The notes below the pieces were generated by a model that had not been told where the DNA came from, did no database searches, and saw only the letters and a program-made list of their open reading frames with translations. Made by a program: the position numbers and the translations under genes. Positions 25,589 to 33,694 of a DNA stretch of 64,000 bases are shown here, piece after piece. Within the stretch, counting starts at the first letter, position 1. Each line of letters starts with the position of its first letter. Source of the DNA: Chitinophagales bacterium (lineage in GTDB: Bacteria; Bacteroidota; Bacteroidia; Chitinophagales; Saprospiraceae); contig JAAFIM010000004.1 of NCBI GenBank assembly GCA_013297745.1, positions 39,657-103,656 on the forward strand, in the 5' to 3' direction.

Positions 25589-27215
25589 TAGGCAATTCTG
25601 GTTCATCTGGCAACGAAAGCGGCCAGTTGGGCAAGCATTTGATAGGGTTATTTTTTACGCTCAGATATTTTAAATTATCGGGCAAAGGGGGCAAATTACG
25701 GAGTTGGTTATTCTGTGCCAACAATGATTTTAAACTTGGGGGTAGTTGTTTTGGGAGGCTCTGGAGTTGGTTGAAATCGCAATTTAAATGGATTAAAAAT
25801 TCAGGTAACAGGCTGGGTAATTGTGTGAGTTGGTTGTTGTTGCAGTAAAGGTCTCGCAAGCTGTCTGGCAACACATAAGGCAAAGTAAGTAGTTGATTAT
25901 TGGCGCAGCCCAATACATTTAGCTTATTGGGGAGGGTATTCGGCAAAGCTTTGATTTGGTTATTATTGCATTTCAAAACGATTAATTTGGTGGGTAACAA
26001 ATCAGGTAAAGCGGTTAGTTTGTTCCTGCTGCAGTTTATCTCTTCCAAATTGGCGGGGAGTATTTGGGGTAAACTGCTGAATAGGTTGTGGCTACAGTCA
26101 ATCTTTTCCAAATTATCGTAAATAACGGTTGGCCAACTGCTAAGTTTATTATGGCTGCAATAAATTTCCGTTAGCGTAGCAGGCAGCATTTGGGGCAATT
26201 GGCTGAGTTGATTATTAAAACAAAATAGTTTTTGCAGCGTAGGCGGAAGTTCTTGCGGTAAAGTGGAGATTTTGTTACTGCCGCATTGTAACTCTTTCAA
26301 ACCATTTGGCAATTGAGCTGGCAGGCTGGTTAGTTGGTTTAAACCGCAATCTAAGGATTGCAAACCATTTGGCAATTGAGCTGGCAGGCTGGTTAGTTGG
26401 TTAGAACTACAATCTAAGGATTGCAAACCATTTGGCAATTGAGCGGGTAAGCTGCTTAGTTGGTTAGAACTACAATTTAAGGATTGCAAACTATCAGGCA
26501 GATGTGCGGGCAGGCTGCTTAGTTGATTATTAATACAAGATAACGTTTTTAAACTATTTGGCAATTGAGCGGGTAGGCTGGTTAGTTGATTATCCCCGCA
26601 CATCAATTCTTTCAAATTTTTGGGCAATTTTTCAGGCAGGCTTGTAATTTTATTTCTGCCTATCCAAATTTTTTCCAAACTGTTGGGCAAGGCATAAGGC
26701 AGGCTTTTTAGTTGGTTGTCATACGCACAAAGTTCTTTTAAATTGTTCGGCAACGAGTTGGGTAAATTAGTTAGCTGATTATGGTAACACTCCAAAATTT
26801 CTAACCCGTTTGGTAATTTTTCGGGCAAATTGGTTAATTCGTTCTTATTGCAGCGGAGAATTTTCAAACTATTGGGCAGCTCACTTGGCAACTTGGTTAA
26901 TAAATTAAATTGACATTCTAACTCTTCCAATGTATTGGGCAACTCATCGGGCAGGCTCGTTAATTCCGAAAAATTACATCTAAATATCTTCAATCGGGGA
27001 AAATTAAACCCTTTCCAGTTTGTAACCTGTGCGTGAAATAAATGCAATTTGGTCAACGTATCCGCACTACTCGTCAAATGGTCGTCATCGTCTATACAAA
27101 CGGGGCAATTGCGGCGTATCTCGTCGGATAGTTCTTTGTCCACTATCTTGTTGCCTTTATATCCGCAACCCACAGCTAAAAAAAATGTGTAAAAAATTAA
27201 AAAATTAAAACGCAT
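25575..27215 (-). CDS. Leucine-rich-repeat lipoprotein (LRR-1)
   Basis: A 546-residue lipoprotein. The start at 27215 gives MRFNFLIFYTFFLAVGCG with lipobox AVGC; the 25 residues upstream are not signal-like. Next comes a cap IRRNCPVCIDDDDHLT with two cysteines, shared with the LRR proteins at 43044, 44564 and 56828. About 22 repeats of 21 residues follow, in the form SLPAQLPNGLQSLDCSSNQL. This is the bacterial LPx type of solenoid, expected to bind protein or glycan ligands on the cell surface. Several central repeats are nearly identical in DNA (26301-26489), meaning recent expansion. The C-terminus ends PLSLPDEPELPICNK. Partner unknown. Confidence 0.85.
   Translation of the reverse strand: MRFNFLIFYTFFLAVGCGYKGNKIVDKELSDEIRRNCPVCIDDDDHLTSSADTLTKLHLFHAQVTNWKGFNFPRLKIFRCNFSELTSLPDELPNTLEELECQFNLLTKLPSELPNSLKILRCNKNELTNLPEKLPNGLEILECYHNQLTNLPNSLPNNLKELCAYDNQLKSLPYALPNSLEKIWIGRNKITSLPEKLPKNLKELMCGDNQLTSLPAQLPNSLKTLSCINNQLSSLPAHLPDSLQSLNCSSNQLSSLPAQLPNGLQSLDCSSNQLTSLPAQLPNGLQSLDCGLNQLTSLPAQLPNGLKELQCGSNKISTLPQELPPTLQKLFCFNNQLSQLPQMLPATLTEIYCSHNKLSSWPTVIYDNLEKIDCSHNLFSSLPQILPANLEEINCSRNKLTALPDLLPTKLIVLKCNNNQIKALPNTLPNKLNVLGCANNQLLTLPYVLPDSLRDLYCNNNQLTQLPSLLPEFLIHLNCDFNQLQSLPKQLPPSLKSLLAQNNQLRNLPPLPDNLKYLSVKNNPIKCLPNWPLSLPDEPELPICNK
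26301..26489. repeat. 63-bp in-frame tandem duplications inside the LRR gene
   Basis: The word ACCATTTGGCAATTGAGC starts at 26301, 26364 and 26427, exactly 63 bp (21 codons) apart, with long flanking identity. Each unit equals one leucine-rich repeat. Confidence 0.85.
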
Positions 27216-27287
27216 AGTGTTATCAAATTTTTGAATAGTTTTATAAAAATAAAAACAGCGCGGTAAATTACAGAACTTAAACGTGTG

Positions 27288-27295
27288 CAAAGATA
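27288..27295 (-). promoter_or_regulatory. -7 box upstream of the LRR-1 gene
   Basis: TATCTTTG on the minus strand, 72 nt before the ATG at 27215. The best TTG candidates are at unusual spacing. Confidence 0.5.
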
Positions 27296-27528
27296 ACCCT
27301 TTTTTCTATCAAATAGAACCCCAACGCTATAAAATACAAACATAAGTATATATTATAATTCTGTAATGTCCGAAAATTAGACCTTTAACGTTATAAAATA
27401 GCCATAAAATACTATAAAATAGAAATTTGGATTGATATTAAAATTGCCCTATCTGTTAAAATTAAAAATTAAACGCTATTTTTTAAGCTTAAAACATTAT
27501 ATACTATTTCATCAATTGCTATAATTAT

Positions 27529-28779
27529 ATGCACACATCCAACCTATTAAAATTTACTACAGCTGGCAGCGTCGATGATGGCAAATCTACCCTAATCGGT
27601 CGCTTATTATACGACAGCAAAGCCATTTTTGAAGACCAATTGCGCGCTTTGGAAAAAACTTCCCTCAATCGGGGCGAACAACAGGTTAATCTGTCCCTAC
27701 TCACGGACGGGTTGAAAGCGGAGCGCGAGCAAGGTATTACTATAGATGTAGCTTATCGCTATTTTGCCACCCCAAAACGCAAGTTTATAATCGCCGACAC
27801 TCCAGGCCATCTCCAATATACGCGCAATATGGTTACGGGCGCGAGCAATGCTCAAGCGGCTATTATATTGATAGATGCGCGCCAAGGGATAGTAGAACAG
27901 ACCAAAAGGCACGCTTTTATCGCCTCTTTGCTCCAAATTAAGCATTTGGTGGTTTGTGTGAATAAAATGGATTTGGTGGAATATAGCGAGGCGGTTTTTG
28001 CCAATATCAAAGCGGAATTTGTATCATTTGCGGCGAAATTGGATATTCAAGACATCAATTTTATCCCCATTTCTGCGCTGTTGGGCGATAATATAGTCAA
28101 TCCCTCCGCTCAAATGGATTGGTATAAAGGCAGCACTTTATTGTATTGGTTGGAAAATTTGCACACTTACAGCGATAATAATCTGATAGATGCGCGTTTT
28201 CCCGTGCAGTTGGTTATACGCCCTTATAGTCAAGAATTTCACGATTATAGAGCTTATGCGGGTCGGGTGGCTTCGGGCGTGTTTAGGGTGGGGGATAAGG
28301 TTAAAATTTTGCCCTCTGGGTATGAAACCACGATTAAAAACATCCACCAAGCCGAAACCGAACTGGAAGAAACTTACCCCAATCAATCGGTTAGTATCTC
28401 GTTGGTTGATGATTTGGATGTATCTCGCGGGGATATGATAGTGAGAGAGCATAATTTACCCCAAATGGAGCAAAATATAGAGGTTATGCTCTGTTGGTTT
28501 AGCGCGCAGCCTTTGCAATTAAACGGCAAATATCTGATTATGCATTGCCACAAAGAAGCTAAATGTATAGTTAAAGAAATCCGTTATAAAATGGATATCA
28601 ACAACTTGCACCGTATTTTGGACGATAAAAATGTGGCTATGAACGACATCGCAAAAGTCGTATTGAGAAGCACCCAACCTTTATTGATTGATAGTTATCG
28701 CAAAAATCGGGTAACGGGTAGTTTTATCCTAGTCAATGAAGCGACGAACGAAACTGTAGCGGCGGCTATGATTTTGTAA
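27529..28779 (+). CDS. cysN: Sulfate adenylyltransferase large subunit (CysN)
   Basis: A 416-residue translation-factor-like GTPase that drives ATP sulfurylase in sulfate activation. G motifs: AGSVDDGKSTLIGRLLYD (G1), ADTPGHLQYTRNMVTGAS (G3) and VNKMDL (G4). GERLLTDGLKAEREQGITID-like switch sequence is present as TDGLKAEREQGITIDVAY. The three C-terminal domains are complete, including VRIEYKMDINNLHR-like RYKMDINNLHRIL. It is monocistronic: no cysD, which encodes the catalytic subunit, lies on either side, and no APS-kinase domain is fused. The partner must be elsewhere. Confidence 0.93.
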   Translation: MHTSNLLKFTTAGSVDDGKSTLIGRLLYDSKAIFEDQLRALEKTSLNRGEQQVNLSLLTDGLKAEREQGITIDVAYRYFATPKRKFIIADTPGHLQYTRNMVTGASNAQAAIILIDARQGIVEQTKRHAFIASLLQIKHLVVCVNKMDLVEYSEAVFANIKAEFVSFAAKLDIQDINFIPISALLGDNIVNPSAQMDWYKGSTLLYWLENLHTYSDNNLIDARFPVQLVIRPYSQEFHDYRAYAGRVASGVFRVGDKVKILPSGYETTIKNIHQAETELEETYPNQSVSISLVDDLDVSRGDMIVREHNLPQMEQNIEVMLCWFSAQPLQLNGKYLIMHCHKEAKCIVKEIRYKMDINNLHRILDDKNVAMNDIAKVVLRSTQPLLIDSYRKNRVTGSFILVNEATNETVAAAMIL

Positions 28780-28800
28780 ATATATTTATAAAAATAAAAA

Positions 28801-28828
28801 AAGCCATAAGTTTCTCAACTTGTGGCTT
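28801..28828 (-). terminator. Hairpin between cysN and the 28880 gene
   Basis: AAGCCATAAGTT pairs with AACTTGTGGCTT (one G-T pair). The T-run follows on the minus strand, so it mainly ends the minus-strand operon, though cysN may share it. Confidence 0.65.
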
Positions 28829-28879
28829 CACAACGTAAAACGTTTATATAACAATCAAAATTTTATTAAAATGGACAAC

Positions 28880-29410
28880 TTAATTGCTGCGGTAAGAATT
28901 TAGCTCATTAAGTAATATCTGAGCGTTGGCGCCTTTGCGTATCCAATTTTCTAAGATAGTCACTAAGGCTAACATTTTGGGTAGGGCTGCGCTTCTTCCG
29001 CAAGCACCGCGACGGCCGTTTTTATTCTTTTCTTTGCCCGTAAGGAATACGTTTTTGGCTTCCAAAATATCCTCGCGGATTTTTTTGTGTTGGCGATAAA
29101 CGCGCATTGCTTGGTTGTAGCGGTTGAGTTCTTGCTCGGATAAATTTTGATTATCCAATTTGAACGGGCGGCGTGCTTCAGGCAGATTATCCATCAGCAG
29201 CCTTTGGCAATGTTCGTAAGTTTCGTATTGATTATCAGCATTATAAGCTTTAAACTCTTTGGGCTGGCTAGTAGGTTCATAAATATCAAACAAAGCCATT
29301 TGTAAATTTTGCTGAGGGTTATTTTGGGCTACAAAAGCATAGCTTTGTTGGGCAAAAAGTTGTATTTGCGCAGCATGGGTTTGTTCTTGGGGGCTAAAAA
29401 TTCTGTTCAT
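28880..29410 (-). CDS. Uncharacterised protein in the M78-peptidase operon
   Basis: A 176-residue soluble protein I do not recognise. It is rich in Gln, Asn and Ala, has no signal peptide or membrane helix, and is probably helical. A central basic segment (GKEKNKNGRRGACG) is followed by a helix ALPKMLALVTILENWIRKGA. The ATG at 29410 is preferred over a TTG two codons upstream. It is the last gene of a minus-strand group with the 54-residue peptide gene (43 nt upstream) and the HExxH protein, and is followed by a terminator. Confidence 0.6.
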   Translation of the reverse strand: MNRIFSPQEQTHAAQIQLFAQQSYAFVAQNNPQQNLQMALFDIYEPTSQPKEFKAYNADNQYETYEHCQRLLMDNLPEARRPFKLDNQNLSEQELNRYNQAMRVYRQHKKIREDILEAKNVFLTGKEKNKNGRRGACGRSAALPKMLALVTILENWIRKGANAQILLNELNSYRSN

Positions 29411-29453
29411 AGGCAAAAAAATGTTTAAGATTTGAAAAAAATGTTTGGATAAA

Positions 29454-29618
29454 TTAGCGGATTGCTACAGCTACCAAAGCTACGGGAGCGTATTGGGGGG
29501 CTGGGTTAGCCATTACTTCTAAGCAGAACATAGGCACATAAATAGCAACGGGCTCAAATTGTGGAGCTTGTTGTCCAACTGCAATTTTAGTTTGGACAGG
29601 TTTACGCGGTTTTTTCAT
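29454..29618 (-). CDS. 54-residue peptide with an internal duplication
   Basis: A short gene from ATG 29618 to TAA 29454. It starts MKKPRKPVQTK, strongly basic, then holds two similar segments, APQFEPVAIYVP and APQYAPVALVAV, separated by an MFCLEVMANP linker with the only cysteine. It lies between the M78-like peptidase gene (49 nt away) and the 176-residue protein gene, all on the same strand. The basic leader-like start and hydrophobic, Pro/Ala/Val-rich remainder resemble a secreted or processed peptide, but no known precursor family is recognised. It could still be a chance frame. Confidence 0.5.
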   Translation of the reverse strand: MKKPRKPVQTKIAVGQQAPQFEPVAIYVPMFCLEVMANPAPQYAPVALVAVAIR

Positions 29619-29667
29619 AATCTTATACCAATTTTTTGATTGTTAGGAATTTGCGCTATTAACTATT

Positions 29668-30333
29668 TTAGGGTCTAAATCGTTCCCAATAAGGGAAAAA
29701 AAATGCTTTTAGGCTTTGGCTAGAAGATAATTTATAATTATTGAATTGTTTAAACGCTGTTTTTATTTTTATGGGCGGGTTGTTTTTTATCAATAATTCC
29801 AGCAAAATAGCGGGATGGATATAATTATCTACTGCTTGCTGGTTAAATTCGGTTTCTTTATACGCATACCGATAAAAAAGGTTGAGTTTTTTGGGGTCAA
29901 AAAGCATAATTTCAGCAAAAAAATCAGCTAAATTGTCAGATAATAACAATTCGCCATCATAACTTAAATGATAACGCTGTATTTGCAAATTTTCGTATTC
30001 AAACAGGATATGGTATAACTCGTGTAATAAACTAAGCCATAATTCACTATATTTTTGATTGGGATTGGCCAACACAATACACGGTTTATTATTGATAAAT
30101 AAAATGGCTGAATGTATATTTTTTTGTGCTTGTATGATTACCGTCAAACCGTTTTGGTATAAATAATTAACGATTTGATAAAAACCTGCATCTTCATTGA
30201 TGGTGTAGGGGCGAATTTGACCAACTACTTCGCGCAAGGCGATTAAATTAAGCTCAAAAGGGTTGTTTATTTTCTCCAATTGGGCTTGGGCTGCTAAAAT
30301 CCAAAATTGAGTTGGGCTTAAACTGGTATTCAT
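29668..30333 (-). CDS. ImmA/IrrE-like (M78) metallopeptidase
   Basis: A 221-residue cytosolic protein. The zinc motif is LLHELYHILFEYE (H104-E105-H108), and the downstream SDNLADFFAEIML matches the E/DxxAxxFA helix that supplies the third ligand in M78 proteins. Before it are the short strands AILFINNKPCIVL and the SELWLS helix typical of this fold. No helix-turn-helix domain precedes it, unlike many IrrE proteins; instead a ~50-residue helical segment is present. M78 members cut transcription factors or process peptides. It heads a small operon with a 54-residue peptide gene, a plausible substrate. Substrate inferred only from position. Confidence 0.7.
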   Translation of the reverse strand: MNTSLSPTQFWILAAQAQLEKINNPFELNLIALREVVGQIRPYTINEDAGFYQIVNYLYQNGLTVIIQAQKNIHSAILFINNKPCIVLANPNQKYSELWLSLLHELYHILFEYENLQIQRYHLSYDGELLLSDNLADFFAEIMLFDPKKLNLFYRYAYKETEFNQQAVDNYIHPAILLELLIKNNPPIKIKTAFKQFNNYKLSSSQSLKAFFFPYWERFRP

Positions 30334-30432
30334 ATAGCTAAAATTTTGTTTGTTAATCAGCAGTTTATACGCATCGGATTATATTTTGTTGCAAGTTTTT
30401 AGCATATTTTTGAACAAACAAATTTTATACCA

Positions 30433-30469
30433 AAAAAAAAGCCCAACTACAACAGTCGGGCTTTTTTTT
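30433..30469 (-). terminator. Terminator of the first CpeT-like gene
   Basis: AAAAAAAAGCCC pairs with GGGCTTTTTTTT around a 14-nt loop, right after the stop at 30473 on the minus strand. Confidence 0.75.
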
Positions 30470-30472
30470 AGC

Positions 30473-31207
30473 TTAATAGCTAACTTTTTGCTTTTTTATC
30501 TTTTCGTACATAGGTTTGTTTTTATCCAAGCGTTCTAATCTAAACCCTTGATTATAATCATAGCCAAATACTTTTTTCTTGTTTTTATCAAAATAGTGGG
30601 TATAATGATAAATAACATTGGTATTGAGGGTAGCGGCAAAGCTGATAAAATGTAGATTGCCTGAAGGTTTTAGACTGCACAAATCGGGGTTGGGCAATAT
30701 ATCAAATCCTCCTTGTGTGTTGGCAACGATTAAATTATAACAGTTGTCGAAATGTTGCAAATCTTTGGGTTTTAGCTCTTCAAACGGTTTCTCTTTTAGC
30801 CATTCATAAGCATAAAAATTGTTTTCTTCTTCATTGGGGATTACATAAGCGGTGAGGCGAAAAGTATCCCGATTTTCTTTGCTCAATTTGAATATAGCGT
30901 GAGTTAGCGCTTTTTCAGGCGCGGCGTGTTTAAACCAAGCCATATACAACCAACGTTCGCCCGTTCTGGACAGCCAAATGGGCACAGCTAATATATCTTG
31001 GCTTACATTGAGTAGCGGATTTTGGGAGGTATCGGCTTGGGTTTTATTATTGAACTCGCCACAGATGGTATAAAATATCTTATCCATTTTGTTGTCTATG
31101 GCTTCAATTTCTTGAGCTGTTTTGGTATGGGAGAGGTAGTTTAGTTTTTTTTGCGCGCTGGCTATCAACGGGCAAAAATAAAGGCAAAATAAAATAAAAT
31201 TTTTCAT
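30473..31207 (-). CDS. Secreted CpcT/CpeT-like protein (paralogue A)
   Basis: A 244-residue protein with a signal peptide (MKNFILFCLYFCPLIASAQ). The mature part follows the CpcT/CpeT pattern: a helix, then GEFNNKTQADTSQN, VPIWLSRTGERWLYMAWFKH and ALTHAIFKLSKENRDTFRLT, then YVIPNEEENNFYAYEW. In cyanobacteria CpeT-type proteins attach or hold bilin chromophores; relatives in heterotrophs are of unknown role and this genome segment shows no phycobiliprotein genes. The paralogue at 31394-32176 is very similar. No conserved catalytic Cys or His could be assigned. Confidence 0.72.
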   Translation of the reverse strand: MKNFILFCLYFCPLIASAQKKLNYLSHTKTAQEIEAIDNKMDKIFYTICGEFNNKTQADTSQNPLLNVSQDILAVPIWLSRTGERWLYMAWFKHAAPEKALTHAIFKLSKENRDTFRLTAYVIPNEEENNFYAYEWLKEKPFEELKPKDLQHFDNCYNLIVANTQGGFDILPNPDLCSLKPSGNLHFISFAATLNTNVIYHYTHYFDKNKKKVFGYDYNQGFRLERLDKNKPMYEKIKKQKVSY

Positions 31208-31351
31208 CTATTGATGGATTAAAAAGTGATTGGAATATAGCGTTTCACCCGATTTTACCACAAAGATAAGCCGATTTTATACAAAAGGTTTAAATTTTTT
31301 TTCCCAAAATTCGCTATTCGGTAAAAATATAAACTTAGCTTAACATTTTAA

Positions 31352-31381
31352 TAAAAAAAAGCCTCGCTTTAAAGCGAAGCT
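31352..31381 (-). terminator. Terminator of the second CpeT-like gene
   Basis: A stem GCCTCGCTTT/AAAGCGAAGC with one mismatch; eight T follow on the minus strand. Confidence 0.65.
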
Positions 31382-31393
31382 GTATAAAAATAA

Positions 31394-32176
31394 TCAGTTT
31401 TTAGCGGGTTTCTTTTGTACCATTTGGAAACTGCGTTGATTTTTATCCACACGCACCAACTCAAATCCGTCAGGGCGAGGATAAGAAAATATCAATTTCT
31501 GATTTTTATCAAAAAATTCTGTATAGGTGCGATTGACTTCTGGGCTTAGTGTAGCGCAATGTTTGAAAGATTGTATAGCTTCTGATATATTGCGTTGGCA
31601 AAATTCTTGGTCTAATAAAAGGTCAAATTCTTGTTCATTACGTGGCACTATATAATGTGGGCAGATAATATCGTTTTGGCTAGCTATGACCTGTTTGGGG
31701 CTTAGATTACTAAACGGTTTTTCTTTTTGCCATTCATAAGCGTAGAAGTTATTTTCGGTTTCATTAGGTATAAAGTAAGAAACCAGCTTAAATGTATCCC
31801 GATTTTCTTTGGTTAGTTTATATACAGCTTGTGAAAGTGCTTTTTCTGGCTTTCCTTGTATAAACCAACCCATATAAAACCAGTATTCTCCCGTCCGCTC
31901 TCTCCAAATAGGCACTGCTATCAGACTTTGAGGGGTTTTGAGGGTAGGATTTTCTGTGCTGGCGGCTTGGCTGCTGTTGTTAAATTCACCTAAAAATGAA
32001 TAATATAGTTTTTCTAACTTATTATCGGTTTTTCTTATCTCTTCAGCGGTCTTGCAGTGGCTAAGATAGTGAAATTTCTCCTTTTTGACCTTAGGCTTTT
32101 TGTCTTTGTTGCGTTGGGCAAAACTTGCAGTGCTGGCGATTAGGCAGAGTAGCAAAAATATAGACTTAAAATACAT
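31394..32176 (-). CDS. Secreted CpcT/CpeT-like protein (paralogue B)
   Basis: A 260-residue protein from the ATG at 32176 (MYFKSIFLLLCLIASTASFA, Q); 27 more residues upstream are hydrophilic and lack a role. It aligns along its length with the 30473-31207 protein: KFHYLSHCKTAEEIRKTDNK, then GEFNNSSQAASTENP, VPIWRERTGEYWFYMGWF and ALSQAVYKLTKENRDTFKL. A basic stretch NKDKKPKVKKEK follows the signal. The two genes share strand but each has its own terminator, so they may be separately transcribed duplicates. Confidence 0.72.
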   Translation of the reverse strand: MYFKSIFLLLCLIASTASFAQRNKDKKPKVKKEKFHYLSHCKTAEEIRKTDNKLEKLYYSFLGEFNNSSQAASTENPTLKTPQSLIAVPIWRERTGEYWFYMGWFIQGKPEKALSQAVYKLTKENRDTFKLVSYFIPNETENNFYAYEWQKEKPFSNLSPKQVIASQNDIICPHYIVPRNEQEFDLLLDQEFCQRNISEAIQSFKHCATLSPEVNRTYTEFFDKNQKLIFSYPRPDGFELVRVDKNQRSFQMVQKKPAKN

Positions 32177-32258
32177 ACTATTGAAATTACTGTTGTTAAT
32201 TGTAAAAATATCCCCGTTAAAACGTAAGAGTGGATAAAAAGTTTCATATAAAAACAAA

Positions 32259-32282
32259 AAAACAGCTTTTTAGGGCTGTTTT
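32259..32282 (-). terminator. Terminator of the DUF4270 gene
   Basis: AAAACAGC/GCTGTTTT around an 8-nt loop, beside the stop codon at 32288. Confidence 0.55.
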
Positions 32283-32287
32283 ATCAT

Positions 32288-33598
32288 TTAATCTACTTTG
32301 GTATAAGTAAGTCTTAGTTGGGGTTTGAACCCTTGCGATTGGGGACTGCCTATACTCAATTGATGAGGTTCTAGAATAGTCAGTGTTTGTAAATATACCG
32401 AACTATCCGCGATTTCATTATCTACTATTTTTTGAAAAAATTGAGATAAATTCATTTTATAACTGTAAGGATTGTTATTGTCTGCTTCCAAACCGCCCCC
32501 AAAAAGGGCATAACTGCTCAAGCGGCGCAAGGAGGTTTGCAAATCATCAACCAATTCGTATTTTTCTGTAGATGGGCTAAAGTAAGCGGCTATCATTTGC
32601 TTGGGCAACGTAGCTTCTGTGCTGCCGCCTGTGGGGCTACTAAACACCAATTCGGCTTTATTGACCACAATTCTACCCAAATTAGCTATAGTAGGAAAGC
32701 GCGTTTTTACCAAAACCCCATTCAAGCCTTGAGCATAAACCAGCGAATCTGTTGCTGAATTGGCCAAAACTGTACCCGAACTGTAATTATGTTTGGTCGT
32801 TAGCACAGATTCTATATCTTCGTTCACCAAAAAACTGAAACTTTTGCGCGTCGGTACGCCATCCACCTCTTGAGTATAGTACAAAATCATCCTTGTTTGC
32901 GCACCAGCGGGCAAAAATCGTATAATGCTGCTGCTGTTTGAGGTTGATTTTATATGCAAACCTTTCAGAAATTCTTTAAATTTATTGTTATTGGCATAAA
33001 TCGTCGAATCTGTCGGGTTGAGTAATGATTCTCCCAAATTATCGTCTAAGCGGATGCGCAAGTGTGGCGCTAATTTTATGGTGTCTATCATCACCGAATC
33101 TCTATATCTTGGGCTAAATTGGGTGCTGGCCAATAGCGCGCCTGTAGTGAAACTGGTGTCGTTTTTGTACAAACCGTCTGGGTCTATACTTTCTTCCATT
33201 CTGTAAACTTCCCATTCTTGTGTGCTGGGGTTATTGCTTAACACATCCCCCAAATGCCCTGTGGTGTCATATTGTAAGCATAAAACCAAAGAGTCAAAGG
33301 TTGAGTTGGGAAAATCCAAATTGCTCGTAGATATGCGAAAATTGAAATACATAGCCGCTTCACTTTCTCCAAATACGGGGTCTTGGTGATAACCAACCAG
33401 CCAACGTGAAGGATTGCTACTCGATATAGCTTTGCTTTCTACAACTTCCATTTGTAGGGATAGTGTATCTGTATAAATAATATCAGAACGCTCCAATTCT
33501 ACCAACGAAAGCCCCAAATCGGTAGTTTTGCTACAAGATTGGAAAATAAAGAACCCTACCACTGTAGCCAGTAGAAGGGATTTGGATAAAAATTGCAT
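32288..33598 (-). CDS. DUF4270 lipoprotein
   Basis: A 436-residue lipoprotein with signal SLLLATVVGFFIFQSC. The mature protein has the Bacteroidota DUF4270 layout: TTDLGLSLV after the Cys, LVGYHQDPVFGESEAAMYFN, SLVLCLQYDTTGHLGD and a beta-rich remainder with GSPQSQGFKPQLRLTYTK at the end. The function is unknown; the family is outer-membrane associated. It lies next to the GT5 half-protein gene, a neighbourhood I recognise as recurrent in Bacteroidota. The 96-nt gap between them is compatible with one transcript. Confidence 0.85.
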   Translation of the reverse strand: MQFLSKSLLLATVVGFFIFQSCSKTTDLGLSLVELERSDIIYTDTLSLQMEVVESKAISSSNPSRWLVGYHQDPVFGESEAAMYFNFRISTSNLDFPNSTFDSLVLCLQYDTTGHLGDVLSNNPSTQEWEVYRMEESIDPDGLYKNDTSFTTGALLASTQFSPRYRDSVMIDTIKLAPHLRIRLDDNLGESLLNPTDSTIYANNNKFKEFLKGLHIKSTSNSSSIIRFLPAGAQTRMILYYTQEVDGVPTRKSFSFLVNEDIESVLTTKHNYSSGTVLANSATDSLVYAQGLNGVLVKTRFPTIANLGRIVVNKAELVFSSPTGGSTEATLPKQMIAAYFSPSTEKYELVDDLQTSLRRLSSYALFGGGLEADNNNPYSYKMNLSQFFQKIVDNEIADSSVYLQTLTILEPHQLSIGSPQSQGFKPQLRLTYTKVD

Positions 33599-33694
33599 AT
33601 TGTATTTTTTTTGTGAGGTTTGTTTTTAATGGTCAAAATTACCTCTAATAACGCCCACAAAGCTAAAAAGGTTGGTTTGATTTTTTTTGACTAA

